64,000 nt of DNA from Clostridia bacterium (GTDB taxonomy: Bacteria; Bacillota; Clostridia; Oscillospirales; Acutalibacteraceae), in the NCBI GenBank assembly GCA_017437005.1, contig JAFSBZ010000007.1:1-64000 (forward strand). The letters are read 5' to 3'. Every line of letters begins with the position of its first letter. Within the stretch, counting starts at the first letter, position 1. Shown piece after piece: positions 1 to 7,712 of the stretch. The notes beneath the pieces are model-generated. The model made no database searches and was not told the origin of the DNA. It worked only from the letters and a program-made list of their open reading frames with translations. The position numbers and the translations under genes were made by a program.

Positions 1-5
1 TAGTT

Positions 6-134
6 AACCCCTTTAGGGGTAGCCAAAGAGGCAAAGACTCTAAGGCTTGAACAAAGAGAAAGCCCGCGCCTTGAGACGCGGGTCGGCATTGTGGGCTTTT
101 AGCCCTTGTGCAAACCACCCGTTTGACGGGTGGT
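6..134. other. Cluster of short hairpins beside the collagen-like gene
   Basis: Four consecutive palindromes are visible: ACCCC/GGGGT near 6-19, CCCGCG/CGCGGG at 63-82, GGGCT/AGCCC at 93-105 and ACCACCCG/CGGGTGGT at 114-134. They lie just past the stop codon of the minus-strand collagen-like gene and could end its transcript. None has a clean T-run, so a repeat element is an equally good reading. No gene was found in bases 1-160. Confidence 0.4.
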
Positions 135-160
135 TATGATTTGGTTTATCCCCAAAACAA

Positions 161-1021
161 CTATCCAATCTGCGTAATAATTAAGTGTGCAGAAACAGGT
201 CGTGTTCCTCCTGCGAGTGGGGTAATAGTTAATGCCGCCGCATTGCCTGCAGGATTGCGAACAGTAAGAATAGAGTTTATAACAGTAGTTGTTACAATAG
301 CCATGCCTACAATTTGCGAGGCTCCTGTTGCTCTGCCAACTACAGTATATGCCAAATCCTCTCCGTTCAAGGTCAAAATCAATTGACCTGGCTCATCTAC
401 GCTTACCTCAAATAAAATTTGGTAGCTTCCTATTTGCGTAAGATTAAATGAATCTGCTCCGACTCTAAAAATGCCGGACTTGCTATTAGGACCGTCTTGC
501 GGGAAACTAACGTCTGTTCCTGGAGCTACTGTTGCCGCATTATCGGGTGGCATCAATGCATAAAAATCAGCAAAGCCCAGCACGCCGCCGGCGGGACCTT
601 GAGGACCAACGGGACCGGTTTCACCGACGGGACCTTGTGGACCAGCGGGACCGGTTTCGCCAACGGGACCTTGCGGACCGATAGGACCGGTTTCACCGAC
701 GGGACCTTGGGGGCCAACAGGACCAATCTCACCAGCAGGGCCTTGAGGACCCATTAGACCCGGCATTCCGGTCAAACCCCTTGGACCAATTGGGCCTTGA
801 GGACCCGGTGCTCCTGTAAAACCTCTTGGGCCCATAGGACCTTGTGGTCCTCTTGGACCTACAGGACCCGGAGGTCCAGGTGGGCAATTTAAACAATCAC
901 AGTCACAAGAGTGTTCGTTCGCACAAGGATCTTTTTGGCAACCACAGTCACAAGCTCGCTTATCATCGTCACAATTTTTTTGGCAGTTATTATTGTTATT
1001 ATAAAAATTCCATTTGCTCAT
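161..1021 (-). CDS. Collagen-like protein with Cys-rich N-terminus and BclA-like C-terminal domain
   Basis: A probable structural protein of the spore or cell surface. The first ~48 residues hold Asn-rich sequence and ten cysteines in CxC-type groups. About 33 Gly-X-Y triplets follow (residues ~49-145), many of them GPQGPVGET units. The last ~140 residues are beta-rich and resemble the trimeric C1q/TNF-like domain of BclA. There is no signal peptide, which suits a protein made in the mother cell and put on the spore surface. I prefer the ATG at 1021 (MSKWNFYN) to the one nine bases upstream because AGAGG then sits eight bases away. The triplet region is a direct repeat at DNA level and probably varies in length between strains. 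The exosporium role is inferred from family architecture and from the spore protein gene at 28 kb. Confidence 0.8.
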   Translation of the reverse strand: MSKWNFYNNNNNCQKNCDDDKRACDCGCQKDPCANEHSCDCDCLNCPPGPPGPVGPRGPQGPMGPRGFTGAPGPQGPIGPRGLTGMPGLMGPQGPAGEIGPVGPQGPVGETGPIGPQGPVGETGPAGPQGPVGETGPVGPQGPAGGVLGFADFYALMPPDNAATVAPGTDVSFPQDGPNSKSGIFRVGADSFNLTQIGSYQILFEVSVDEPGQLILTLNGEDLAYTVVGRATGASQIVGMAIVTTTVINSILTVRNPAGNAAALTITPLAGGTRPVSAHLIITQIG

Positions 1022-1224
1022 CACATTCACCTCTTTAAAAGTCAGGTATTACATAATATGCTGTGATGTATTGATGTGGCACTTTAAACATTATAAATAA
1101 TTATGTGTGTTGGCTTAGGAAAAATAAAGTATAAATGGTTTTTGTTTTAAACTATTTTTTTAATGACATTTTTATTTTGATATGTTATTATAATTGTAAT
1201 ATACACTTTGAAAGGAAATTGTTT

Positions 1225-1845
1225 ATGAAGATTTTAATGATAAACGGTAGTCCGCGTGTAAACGGTAACACAAGTGTGGCACTTAATGAAATGGAAAAGG
1301 TTTTTCACAAAAACGGAATCGAGACCGAAATTTTTCAAATAGGCGCACAGGATATACGCGGCTGTATGGCGTGTGGTTATTGCTTTAAAAACGGCAAATG
1401 CGCTATTGACGATGTTGTAAACCGTGAACTCGCACAAAAATTTGAGGAGTGCGACGGCTTGGTTGTGGGAAGTCCTGTATTTTATGCTTCGGCAAACGGT
1501 AGTCTTATTTCACTACTTGATAGGCTTTTTTATAGTACGTCGTTTAATAAAACTATGAAGGTGGGCGCTGCAGTTGCAGTTGCACGTCGCGGAGGTTGCA
1601 CGGCTACGTTTGATATGCTTAATAAGTACTTTACAATCGCAGGTATGCCTGTGGCATCGGGCCAGTATTGGAACAGTGTTCACGGCCGCAAGGTAGGTGA
1701 GGCTGTAGGCGACGAAGAGGGCCTGCAGGGTATGCGCACCTTGGCCGAGAATATGTCGTTTTTGATAAAAAGCATCGCATTAGGCCGCGAAAAATACGGC
1801 ATCCCCGAAAAAGAAAAATGGATTATGACAAATTTTGTAAGATAA
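1225..1845 (+). CDS. Flavodoxin-fold NAD(P)H reductase / iron-sulfur flavoprotein
   Basis: A 206-residue FMN-binding oxidoreductase. The N-terminus MKILMINGSPRVNGNTS is the phosphate-binding loop of the NADPH-dependent FMN reductase/flavodoxin family. The segment CMACGYCFKNGKCAIDD (residues ~48-64) is the cysteine motif of the iron-sulfur flavoprotein branch, which in anaerobes passes electrons to small acceptors. GSPVFYASANGSLISLLDR is the usual second flavin-contact block. The start was moved from an upstream in-frame ATG (1135) to 1225 because AAAGGAAA precedes it and homology begins there. It is monocistronic and ends at a strong terminator. The physiological substrate cannot be read from sequence. 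Confidence 0.85.
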   Translation: MKILMINGSPRVNGNTSVALNEMEKVFHKNGIETEIFQIGAQDIRGCMACGYCFKNGKCAIDDVVNRELAQKFEECDGLVVGSPVFYASANGSLISLLDRLFYSTSFNKTMKVGAAVAVARRGGCTATFDMLNKYFTIAGMPVASGQYWNSVHGRKVGEAVGDEEGLQGMRTLAENMSFLIKSIALGREKYGIPEKEKWIMTNFVR

Positions 1846-1852
1846 AAGTAAA

Positions 1853-1886
1853 GGCCTATGCTTAAAAATTAAAGCATAGGCTTTTA
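1853..1886. terminator. Bidirectional intrinsic terminator
   Basis: GCCTATGCTT and AAGCATAGGC form a ten-pair stem followed by TTTTATT on the plus strand, with a T-rich tract on the minus strand too. It lies between the flavoprotein stop codon and the convergent small Asn/Lys-rich ORF and can end both transcripts. Confidence 0.85.
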
Positions 1887-1890
1887 TTAA

Positions 1891-1998
1891 TTACTGGTTT
1901 TTGTTATCGTACTTATTATCGTTTTTCTTGTTGTCGTTTTTATTTTGATTGTTCTTATTTTCGTTTTTGTTTTGGTTTTTGTTCTTGTTGTCGTTCAC
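1891..1998 (-). CDS. Small Asn/Lys-rich peptide (35 aa), low complexity
   Basis: GTG-initiated ORF of 35 codons whose product uses almost only N, K, Q, D and E (VNDNKNKNQNKNENKNNQNK, then a similar tail ending YDNKNQ). GGGGTG lies six bases before the GTG. C-ending codons AAC and GAC dominate, unlike a random A-rich tract, and the stop codon falls directly before a shared terminator. It is the last ORF of the minus-strand cluster after tatD. Its ribosome site lies inside the hairpin that follows tatD, so translation may be structure-controlled. The function is unknown. Highly hydrophilic small proteins of this kind occur in clostridia, but I cannot assign this one to a family. Confidence 0.55.
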   Translation of the reverse strand: MNDNKNKNQNKNENKNNQNKNDNKKNDNKYDNKNQ

Positions 1999-2001
1999 AA
2001 A

Positions 2002-2047
2002 AATCACCCCGCTTTCAGTAGTATTGTTTACTGATTGCAGGGTGATT
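2002..2047 (-). terminator. Long hairpin after tatD; also masks the small peptide's ribosome site
   Basis: On the minus strand AATCACCC...TCAGTA pairs with TACTGA...GGGTGATT, followed by TTTTTG. This has the form of an intrinsic terminator for tatD. The 3' arm contains the GGGGTG that would serve the GTG at 1998, so read-through RNA would have that site sequestered. Confidence 0.75.
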
Positions 2048-2052
2048 ATTCG

Positions 2053-2835
2053 TTATTTGATTTGAAACAAATTTTTAGCATTTTTAGCGGTCAAATTTAA
2101 AATTTGTTCGGTTGTAGTACCACGTATTTCGGCAATTTTCTGAGCAGTATATTTTATTAACCCTGAATGACATACTTGTCCGCGATATGGCACGGGGGCA
2201 AGGTAGGGGCAATCGGTTTCAACAAGCAATAGCTCGTCGGGAATAATGCGTACCACATCGGGTAGTTTTTTTGCATTATTAAATGTAACAACACCGCCAA
2301 CACCAATATACATTCCGAGTTTTATAACTTCCTGTGCCATTTCTACACTGCCCGAAAAGCAATGAACAACGCCCTTCGGCTTATGCTTTTTTAGAATTTC
2401 AAGAGTGTCACCATGGGCGTCACGGTCATGGACTATTATGGGTAAATCTAGTTTTTTTGCAAGTTCAATTTGTTTTTCAAAAACATCAATTTGTTGCGGT
2501 TTGTTATCATCTACCCAGTAGTAATCAAGACCAATTTCGCCAATGGCAACACATTTTTTATGTGTTGCAAGCTCTAAAATTTGCTCGATGGTTGTACCCG
2601 AATCGATATTACCCGGGTGAATGCCCACAGCGGCATAAATAAAGCTATAGTCTTCTGCCATTTTGAGTGCTTTTTTAGATGACACCTCGTCACAGCCACA
2701 CGTTACAATACCGCACACACCGTTTTGATGAATTACTGTGAGAAGATCATCACGTATATCGTCAAATCGGTTGTCGTCATAATGTGCGTGAGTGTCAAAA
2801 ATAGGGTATGAGTTTATTAAGTCTTCGCTATACAT
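2053..2835 (-). CDS. tatD: TatD family metal-dependent hydrolase (deoxyribonuclease)
   Basis: A 260-residue TIM-barrel hydrolase of the TatD family, which binds two divalent metals and shows 3'-5' exonuclease activity on DNA. Visible metal ligands are the FDTHAHYDD motif near the N-terminus, the Glu in AIGEIGLDYY, His in IIVHDRDA, His in VVHCFSGS and the Asp of VETDCPY near the C-terminus. The length is normal. The ATG overlaps the metG stop codon by one base (TAATG), so the two are translationally coupled. metG-tatD pairing is common in Firmicutes, where rnmV and ksgA often follow; neither is here. Confidence 0.93.
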   Translation of the reverse strand: MYSEDLINSYPIFDTHAHYDDNRFDDIRDDLLTVIHQNGVCGIVTCGCDEVSSKKALKMAEDYSFIYAAVGIHPGNIDSGTTIEQILELATHKKCVAIGEIGLDYYWVDDNKPQQIDVFEKQIELAKKLDLPIIVHDRDAHGDTLEILKKHKPKGVVHCFSGSVEMAQEVIKLGMYIGVGGVVTFNNAKKLPDVVRIIPDELLLVETDCPYLAPVPYRGQVCHSGLIKYTAQKIAEIRGTTTEQILNLTAKNAKNLFQIK

Positions 2836-4757
2836 TATCTAATTTTGCATCCTTCGGGAATATCGTCTACAAATATTACCTTAACGTCATCATCGGGGCA
2901 GTCAGCTGCCAAAATCATACCGTTTGACTCAACACCGCAAAGAACGGCAGGCTTAAGGTTTGATACAACAATTACGTTGCGACCTATAAGCTCGTCGGGT
3001 GTGTAGTATTTTGCAATGCCCGATGCTACTGTACGGGGCTTATTACTACCGTCGTTGAGTGTGAGTTTTAAGAGCTTCTTTGCTTTTGGAATAGGCTCGC
3101 AAGCCACAATTTTAGCAGTTGTAAGCTCAACCTTTGCAAAATCATCAATAGAAATTTCGGGCAGCTTTACAATGTTTACTGCCTTTTCGGCCTCGGCGGC
3201 TTTTTTAGCTTGTTCAGCAGCAATTTCTTCGAGTACCTTTGGCATATCAATACGGGCAAAAAGAGGTGTTGCTTCACCTACGGTGAATTCACTTACCTTA
3301 CCAAATGCAAGTTCACGATTTTCGCTGTTAATTTGCGCCGCAATGCTCTTACAGCTTGATGGAATAACAGGGGTAAGCATAACGCTAAGCATACGAATAC
3401 CTTCGAGCAAGTTGTAAAGCACGTCGTTAAGACGGGGAAGAGTAGCCTCGTCCTTTGCGAGCACCCAAGGTGTTGTTTCGTCAATGTATTTATTTAAGCG
3501 TTTTGCAAAATTCATAACGCATTCACACGCATCAGCGTTGCGGTAAGCGTCCATAAGAGAATAATACTTTTCGATTGTATCATTAGCTACTGTAATAAGC
3601 TCGTTGTCAAGCTCTTCACGTTTGGTGGGTGCAGTAACCTTTCCGCCAAAATATTTGTTTGTCATAGCAACCGTACGGTTTACAAGGTTGCCGAGTGTAT
3701 TTGCCAAATCGGCATTAAACTTGGTAATAAAGCTTTCGTAAGTTATTGTACCGTCCTGTGTAAACGGTATTTCAGAAAGCAGGTAGTAACGAACAGCATC
3801 AATCGAGAAACGAGCGGCTAATTCATCGGCATAGATAACGTTACCTTTTGATTTAGACATTTTATCGTCGCCAACAAGTACCCACGGATGACCGAGAACC
3901 TGCTTTGGTAGTGGCTCACCAAGCGCCATAAGAATAATCGGCCAATAGATTGTGTGAAAACGAACAATATCTTTACCAATAACGTGCAAATCAGCAGGCC
4001 ACAACTTTTTGTACTGCTCACTGCTGCCGTCGGGATTATAGCCAACACCTGTGATGTAGTTTGAAAGCGCATCAATCCAAACGTAGATAACGTGGCCTTC
4101 GTCAAAGCTTACAGGCACACCCCACTTGAATGATGAACGCGATACGCAAAGGTCTTGAAGACCTGGTTTTATAAAGTTGTTGAGCATCTCGTTTTTGCGG
4201 GATTCGGGCTTAATAAAGTCGGGATTTTGCTCGTAGTATTCAACTAACTTGTCTTGATATTTTGAAAGGCGCAAGAAGTATGCTTCTTCTTTAGAGTCAA
4301 TAACCTCACGGCCACAGTCGGGGCATTTGCCATCTACAAGCTGGCTTTCGGTGTAAAACGATTCACAAGGCACACAGTATTTACCTTCGTACGTGCTTTT
4401 GTAAATATCGCCTTGGTCATAAAGCTTTTTAAAAATCTTTTGAACAGCATCTTCGTGGTAATCGTCAGTTGTACGAATAAACTTGTCATAGCAAGTATCA
4501 AGAGAGTCCCAAACTGCCTTAATATTAGCGGCGGCGTTGTCTACAAATTCTTTAGGGCTGATGCCGTCAGCCTTTGCATATTCTTCAATCTTTTGACCGT
4601 GCTCGTCAGAGCCTGTCATTAAGTAAACATCAAAGCCCATCATTTTTTTGTAGCGGGCAATCATATCGGCAAGCACTATATCATAAGCGTTGCCTATGTG
4701 CGGCTTACGAGATGCGTAAGCAATGGCTGTTGTGATGTAAAATTTTTGTTTGTCCAT
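2835..4757 (-). CDS. metG: Methionyl-tRNA synthetase
   Basis: Class I aminoacyl-tRNA synthetase charging tRNA-Met, 640 residues. Visible are the HIGH-type signature PHIGNAYD (~residue 19), the zinc-knuckle cysteines CVPC and CPDCG (~127-150) and the KMSKS loop DDKMSKSKG (~300). The C-terminal ~110 residues (VELTTAKIVACEPIPKAKKL onward) are the EMAP-II/Arc1p-like tRNA-binding domain found in dimeric bacterial MetRS. AGGAGG is well placed before the ATG. The stretch directly upstream is a MITE-like element whose end abuts this ribosome site, so expression depends on read-through from the upstream gene or on a promoter within the element. Confidence 0.97.
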   Translation of the reverse strand: MDKQKFYITTAIAYASRKPHIGNAYDIVLADMIARYKKMMGFDVYLMTGSDEHGQKIEEYAKADGISPKEFVDNAAANIKAVWDSLDTCYDKFIRTTDDYHEDAVQKIFKKLYDQGDIYKSTYEGKYCVPCESFYTESQLVDGKCPDCGREVIDSKEEAYFLRLSKYQDKLVEYYEQNPDFIKPESRKNEMLNNFIKPGLQDLCVSRSSFKWGVPVSFDEGHVIYVWIDALSNYITGVGYNPDGSSEQYKKLWPADLHVIGKDIVRFHTIYWPIILMALGEPLPKQVLGHPWVLVGDDKMSKSKGNVIYADELAARFSIDAVRYYLLSEIPFTQDGTITYESFITKFNADLANTLGNLVNRTVAMTNKYFGGKVTAPTKREELDNELITVANDTIEKYYSLMDAYRNADACECVMNFAKRLNKYIDETTPWVLAKDEATLPRLNDVLYNLLEGIRMLSVMLTPVIPSSCKSIAAQINSENRELAFGKVSEFTVGEATPLFARIDMPKVLEEIAAEQAKKAAEAEKAVNIVKLPEISIDDFAKVELTTAKIVACEPIPKAKKLLKLTLNDGSNKPRTVASGIAKYYTPDELIGRNVIVVSNLKPAVLCGVESNGMILAADCPDDDVKVIFVDDIPEGCKIR

Positions 4758-4770
4758 AATATATTCCTCC

Positions 4771-5047
4771 TAGGCTGACGGTGGTCGAACCTGTTATGGT
4801 TTCAAACGCCGCCTTTTGTCGATTTTCTTATATTTATGTTTGTGTGACGGTAGTCTTACTGTAAACTTCACGATTTACCTCTCGTAAAAGGCGGCCGTGA
4901 GAAACTCCTTGACCTGCCAAATAAATAATTTTTTTGGAGGGTGAAGCCGAAGAGAGCAGTAATACTGGCGTATTACAAACGATGAGGCAAGAAAAAACAT
5001 AAAATTATTATTTGCCAGGCATAACGGGTTCGGCTACCGTCAGCCTA
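4771..5047. mobile_element. MITE-like element, ~277 bp, with 28-base terminal inverted repeats
   Basis: Left end TAGGCTGACGGTGGTCGAAC... (4771-4798) is matched in inverse orientation by 5020-5047, with 25 of 28 positions identical. Both ends are bounded by TA, which fits a TA target duplication as made by IS630/Tc1-mariner-type transposases. No transposase is encoded. Inside are further nested inverted repeats: GCCGCCTTTT with AAAAGGCGGC, and TGCCAAATAAATAATTTT with AAAATTATTATTTGCCA, so transcribed RNA could fold end to end. The right end supplies the TAG stop of the upstream membrane protein gene and the left end touches the metG ribosome site. A structured untranslated RNA is the alternative reading. 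No second copy was noticed in this window. Confidence 0.6.
4794..4871 (-). CDS. Possible 25-aa highly basic peptide inside the MITE-like element
   Basis: GTG-initiated 25-codon ORF whose product begins VKFTVRLPSHKHKYKKIDKR and ends RRLKP. Nearly half the residues are Lys, Arg or His. AGAGG is seven bases before the GTG, and the ORF lies on the strand transcribed through the element toward metG. It might be a translated leader peptide or chance coding. No homology to a named family is known to me. Conservation across element copies would decide it. Confidence 0.25.
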   Translation of the reverse strand: MKFTVRLPSHKHKYKKIDKRRRLKP

Positions 5048-7693
5048 CGGTTTTCGAATGAGAAAACCGATTATTGATAAAAGGGTTGTGCCAAGAGCAT
5101 AAAGCAAAACTGTTGTTTGCTGCGGCATAGACAAAAGGCCAGAAAATGCCGCATACACAAAGTACATAATGCCAATCACAGCGAATAAAACGTACATTAT
5201 TGTAAGTATACTGTTTGAGCGCTTGATCATTGAAGCACAGTTTACAAGTCTTATAACGTTTAGGTGTGATCCGCTATAAGCCGCGGGAGCCGAACATTCG
5301 TTAGTATCGGGTGTTACATTTTTAAGCATATGAACACCTGCGTTTGACATTATTTTTACCGAATCTTCGTATAAACCAAAATAATCGCAAAGCATTTCTT
5401 CGGTTATGTTAGGATCACAGTTTTCTACAAGCAAAGTAACACCTAAATCGGTGATTTTACGAAGCTCTTTTGCGACAGCCGGTTTTGCTTCATATTGGAT
5501 TACTATAAGAGCGCAGGCGGTATCGGTAGTGGCAACATACACAGGGAAGTAACCTTTTCGCAAAATTTTCTTATCTACTTCAAGGCTTGGTATTTGTATG
5601 CCGTGCGCTTGCATAAACGAGCGATTGCCAATAAACAACAATTCGTTGTTTACCCAACCCGATATACCAAGATTTTTTTCGTATTTTACTGTGTCAGAAT
5701 CAGGTATAGTATACGAGCTGTTTGTTCCTGCAATTTGATTAAATATTGATTCAAGCGGACTGTTTACCGCCGCGGTAAGCGATGCCGCGCGCAAAAAGGT
5801 ATCATCTATATTATTTTTTGATAGCACTCGCATACTATACATCTTTATAGAGCCTGCAGGGAAAATATCATTTATATGAATATGCGCCGCGTTGGTAAGC
5901 TCGATCTTTTCGGCGCCGTACATACCCGATATCATTGCACCGCGTGCGTTAAGTTTTTTTGCAGCGGCAGATAGCGGAAGACAATCAATAAAAAACAATG
6001 TAGGCAAAGCCGACATACAGGTAACAACGGTAGCGCTATAAAAAGCATCAAACACGTTTTGATAGTAAAAATATGCGATTATTGCGCTGACAACAGAAAA
6101 AGAAAATGTGAAATAAAACAAAAACGGACATCTTCCTGAAAGCTTTTGTGAGAAGGTGTTGTGCTTTATATAATCTGAAACCAAAATTGTATTGCGGTGT
6201 GATATGGCAAGTACATCACCATCAATTTTGTTTTTTGCCATAGCAACAGTTGTGGCGGGATCATCTATAATCGCTACTGCATTTTTTTGTTTTTCGTTTA
6301 AAACCAGCTTTAAATTTCCGCTTAAGTAAGATGTTTCCTTAAATGCGCAAAATGCTCTGGTAAACAAGATTATTGAACATAATAAAACAATGTAATATGC
6401 ATTTTGTTGTGTTAGCGCTGCGGTAACAGCAAGTATTAATGAAAATACTGAGCACAACGAAGAAAATATGTCGAAGCAACAGGTCTTATTTATTAAATTT
6501 TTAAAATCTAAAAACATTTTTGCATTTGCAATAACCGATACCAGTAAAAATGCTCCGCAGGTAAACATTGTGCTTTTTGGGTTTGCAATTATATGGTCAT
6601 AAACCGGGGGAATAAGAAAAACCGATAAAGCAATAACACATAAAGCTGAGATAAATGCTGTGAAAAAGTCCGAACGTTTTCGCAGTGCAAGCTTATGCAA
6701 AATCTTTTTTCCGCTTGCAATGTCAGTAACCTCTTCTTTGGGAGAAAATTTTTCAAATTCAGATTTTTCCAAACTTTGATTAGCAGTTTTTGAGGATATG
6801 TCATTATCATAATCTTCGCCAAGTTCGATATACTTGGTGGAACTGCTTATGCTTATGTGATCGGTATTACCCAGTTTGTCTTTTATTGGAGTAAATCTAA
6901 TTGTAGCAGTATTGGATACTTCCTTTGAGGTGGTTTTATCAATTTCGTGCGTATCAATATCAGAAATATTTGGAACAACCGCGCGGGAGATATGCTCATT
7001 TATATCTACTTGCTTTTTTTCGGGGAAAAGTGACTCAAGAAGCTCTTTTGATTCGCGCTTTTCAGAATCACTTACCATCTTTTCAAAGGCAGAAGTAGGC
7101 TTTACCGTACTTGATGTTTTTTCACTTGTGTTTGTTTTTGTGTTGTCAGATTCATTAATATCGTTAGTTTTTGGTGTGTAACCAAAATCAATGTCAATTC
7201 CATATTTTTCTGACAAATTTTTCATTGCAGTTTTGCCGTCATTCATAAGTATTTCGGCTACAGACTCAAGCTGATAAAGCGGCTTTTTGTTTTCCGACAT
7301 ATCTTGACCGTGTTCATCAATGGTGTAGCGTTTAACTTTTTCTACAAGAGTAGTTTTAGACGTATTAGATGATTTTGAGTCGCCCAAAACATCCTTGGCA
7401 CTGTCGTCAGGATGTACGGTGGTTGAGTGCATAGGCGATTCTTTTGATGAATTATCAAAAGAATCGTTTTTTAAAGGCTTTTCAGCCGAAGCATTCATAC
7501 GTTTTTTTAGCAAATCAAGCGCACCTACATTTGAAGAATGCTTGTTATTATTAGATGTTTTGGTGTTTGATATTTCGTCGGGAGTTATGGCGTGTGGAGC
7601 CAATTTTTTGTTCCCCGATATTTTAGAGTTATCATCAACAGTGTTTACGATAACTTCATTATCTTTATTTGTTTTTTTTGAGAAAAATCCCAT
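5045..7693 (-). CDS. Degenerate P-type ATPase-like membrane protein with long disordered N-terminus
   Basis: An 882-residue protein. Residues 1-330 are hydrophilic, Ser/Asn/Lys/Asp-rich and probably disordered. About eight membrane segments follow (near 343-362, 373-390, 408-428, 433-450, 525-543, 552-570, 828-850, 858-878). The order of parts matches a P1-type ATPase: VVTCMSALP...CLPLSAAAKKL stands where the metal-site helix TxxxxCPCALGLA normally lies, KLNARGAMISGMYGAEKI matches RGILIKGGEALE, GISGWVNNELLFIGNRSFM matches the nucleotide-domain GxxVxxxVLVGN region, and EAKPAVAKELRKITDLGVTLL matches the KPxAxxxIxxLxxxGI segment. The catalytic motifs are gone: the DKTGT position reads INDIFP (607-612), TGES is not seen, and TGDN and GDGxND are absent. 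I infer a pseudoenzyme. It sits 19 bases after rlmB in the same operon, and its stop codon is contributed by the adjacent element. Confidence 0.65.
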   Translation of the reverse strand: MGFFSKKTNKDNEVIVNTVDDNSKISGNKKLAPHAITPDEISNTKTSNNNKHSSNVGALDLLKKRMNASAEKPLKNDSFDNSSKESPMHSTTVHPDDSAKDVLGDSKSSNTSKTTLVEKVKRYTIDEHGQDMSENKKPLYQLESVAEILMNDGKTAMKNLSEKYGIDIDFGYTPKTNDINESDNTKTNTSEKTSSTVKPTSAFEKMVSDSEKRESKELLESLFPEKKQVDINEHISRAVVPNISDIDTHEIDKTTSKEVSNTATIRFTPIKDKLGNTDHISISSSTKYIELGEDYDNDISSKTANQSLEKSEFEKFSPKEEVTDIASGKKILHKLALRKRSDFFTAFISALCVIALSVFLIPPVYDHIIANPKSTMFTCGAFLLVSVIANAKMFLDFKNLINKTCCFDIFSSLCSVFSLILAVTAALTQQNAYYIVLLCSIILFTRAFCAFKETSYLSGNLKLVLNEKQKNAVAIIDDPATTVAMAKNKIDGDVLAISHRNTILVSDYIKHNTFSQKLSGRCPFLFYFTFSFSVVSAIIAYFYYQNVFDAFYSATVVTCMSALPTLFFIDCLPLSAAAKKLNARGAMISGMYGAEKIELTNAAHIHINDIFPAGSIKMYSMRVLSKNNIDDTFLRAASLTAAVNSPLESIFNQIAGTNSSYTIPDSDTVKYEKNLGISGWVNNELLFIGNRSFMQAHGIQIPSLEVDKKILRKGYFPVYVATTDTACALIVIQYEAKPAVAKELRKITDLGVTLLVENCDPNITEEMLCDYFGLYEDSVKIMSNAGVHMLKNVTPDTNECSAPAAYSGSHLNVIRLVNCASMIKRSNSILTIMYVLFAVIGIMYFVYAAFSGLLSMPQQTTVLLYALGTTLLSIIGFLIRKP

Positions 7694-7712
7694 ATTATTT
7701 TCCCACCATTTA

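Noticed and set aside
497-1038. Plus-strand ORFs across the collagen-like gene
   Set aside because: They are shadows of the Gly-X-Y coding strand; composition follows the repeat and no ribosome sites are present.
4758-5044. T-box or SAM riboswitch ahead of metG
   Set aside because: No T-box AGGGTGGNACCGCG sequence, specifier loop or SAM-I core is visible. The inverted-repeat ends with TA fit a MITE better.
5045-5047. Readthrough or recoding at the TAG stop of the ATPase-like gene
   Set aside because: The codon comes from the inverted-repeat end. No downstream frame continues the protein, and no recoding signal or pyrrolysine genes are seen.
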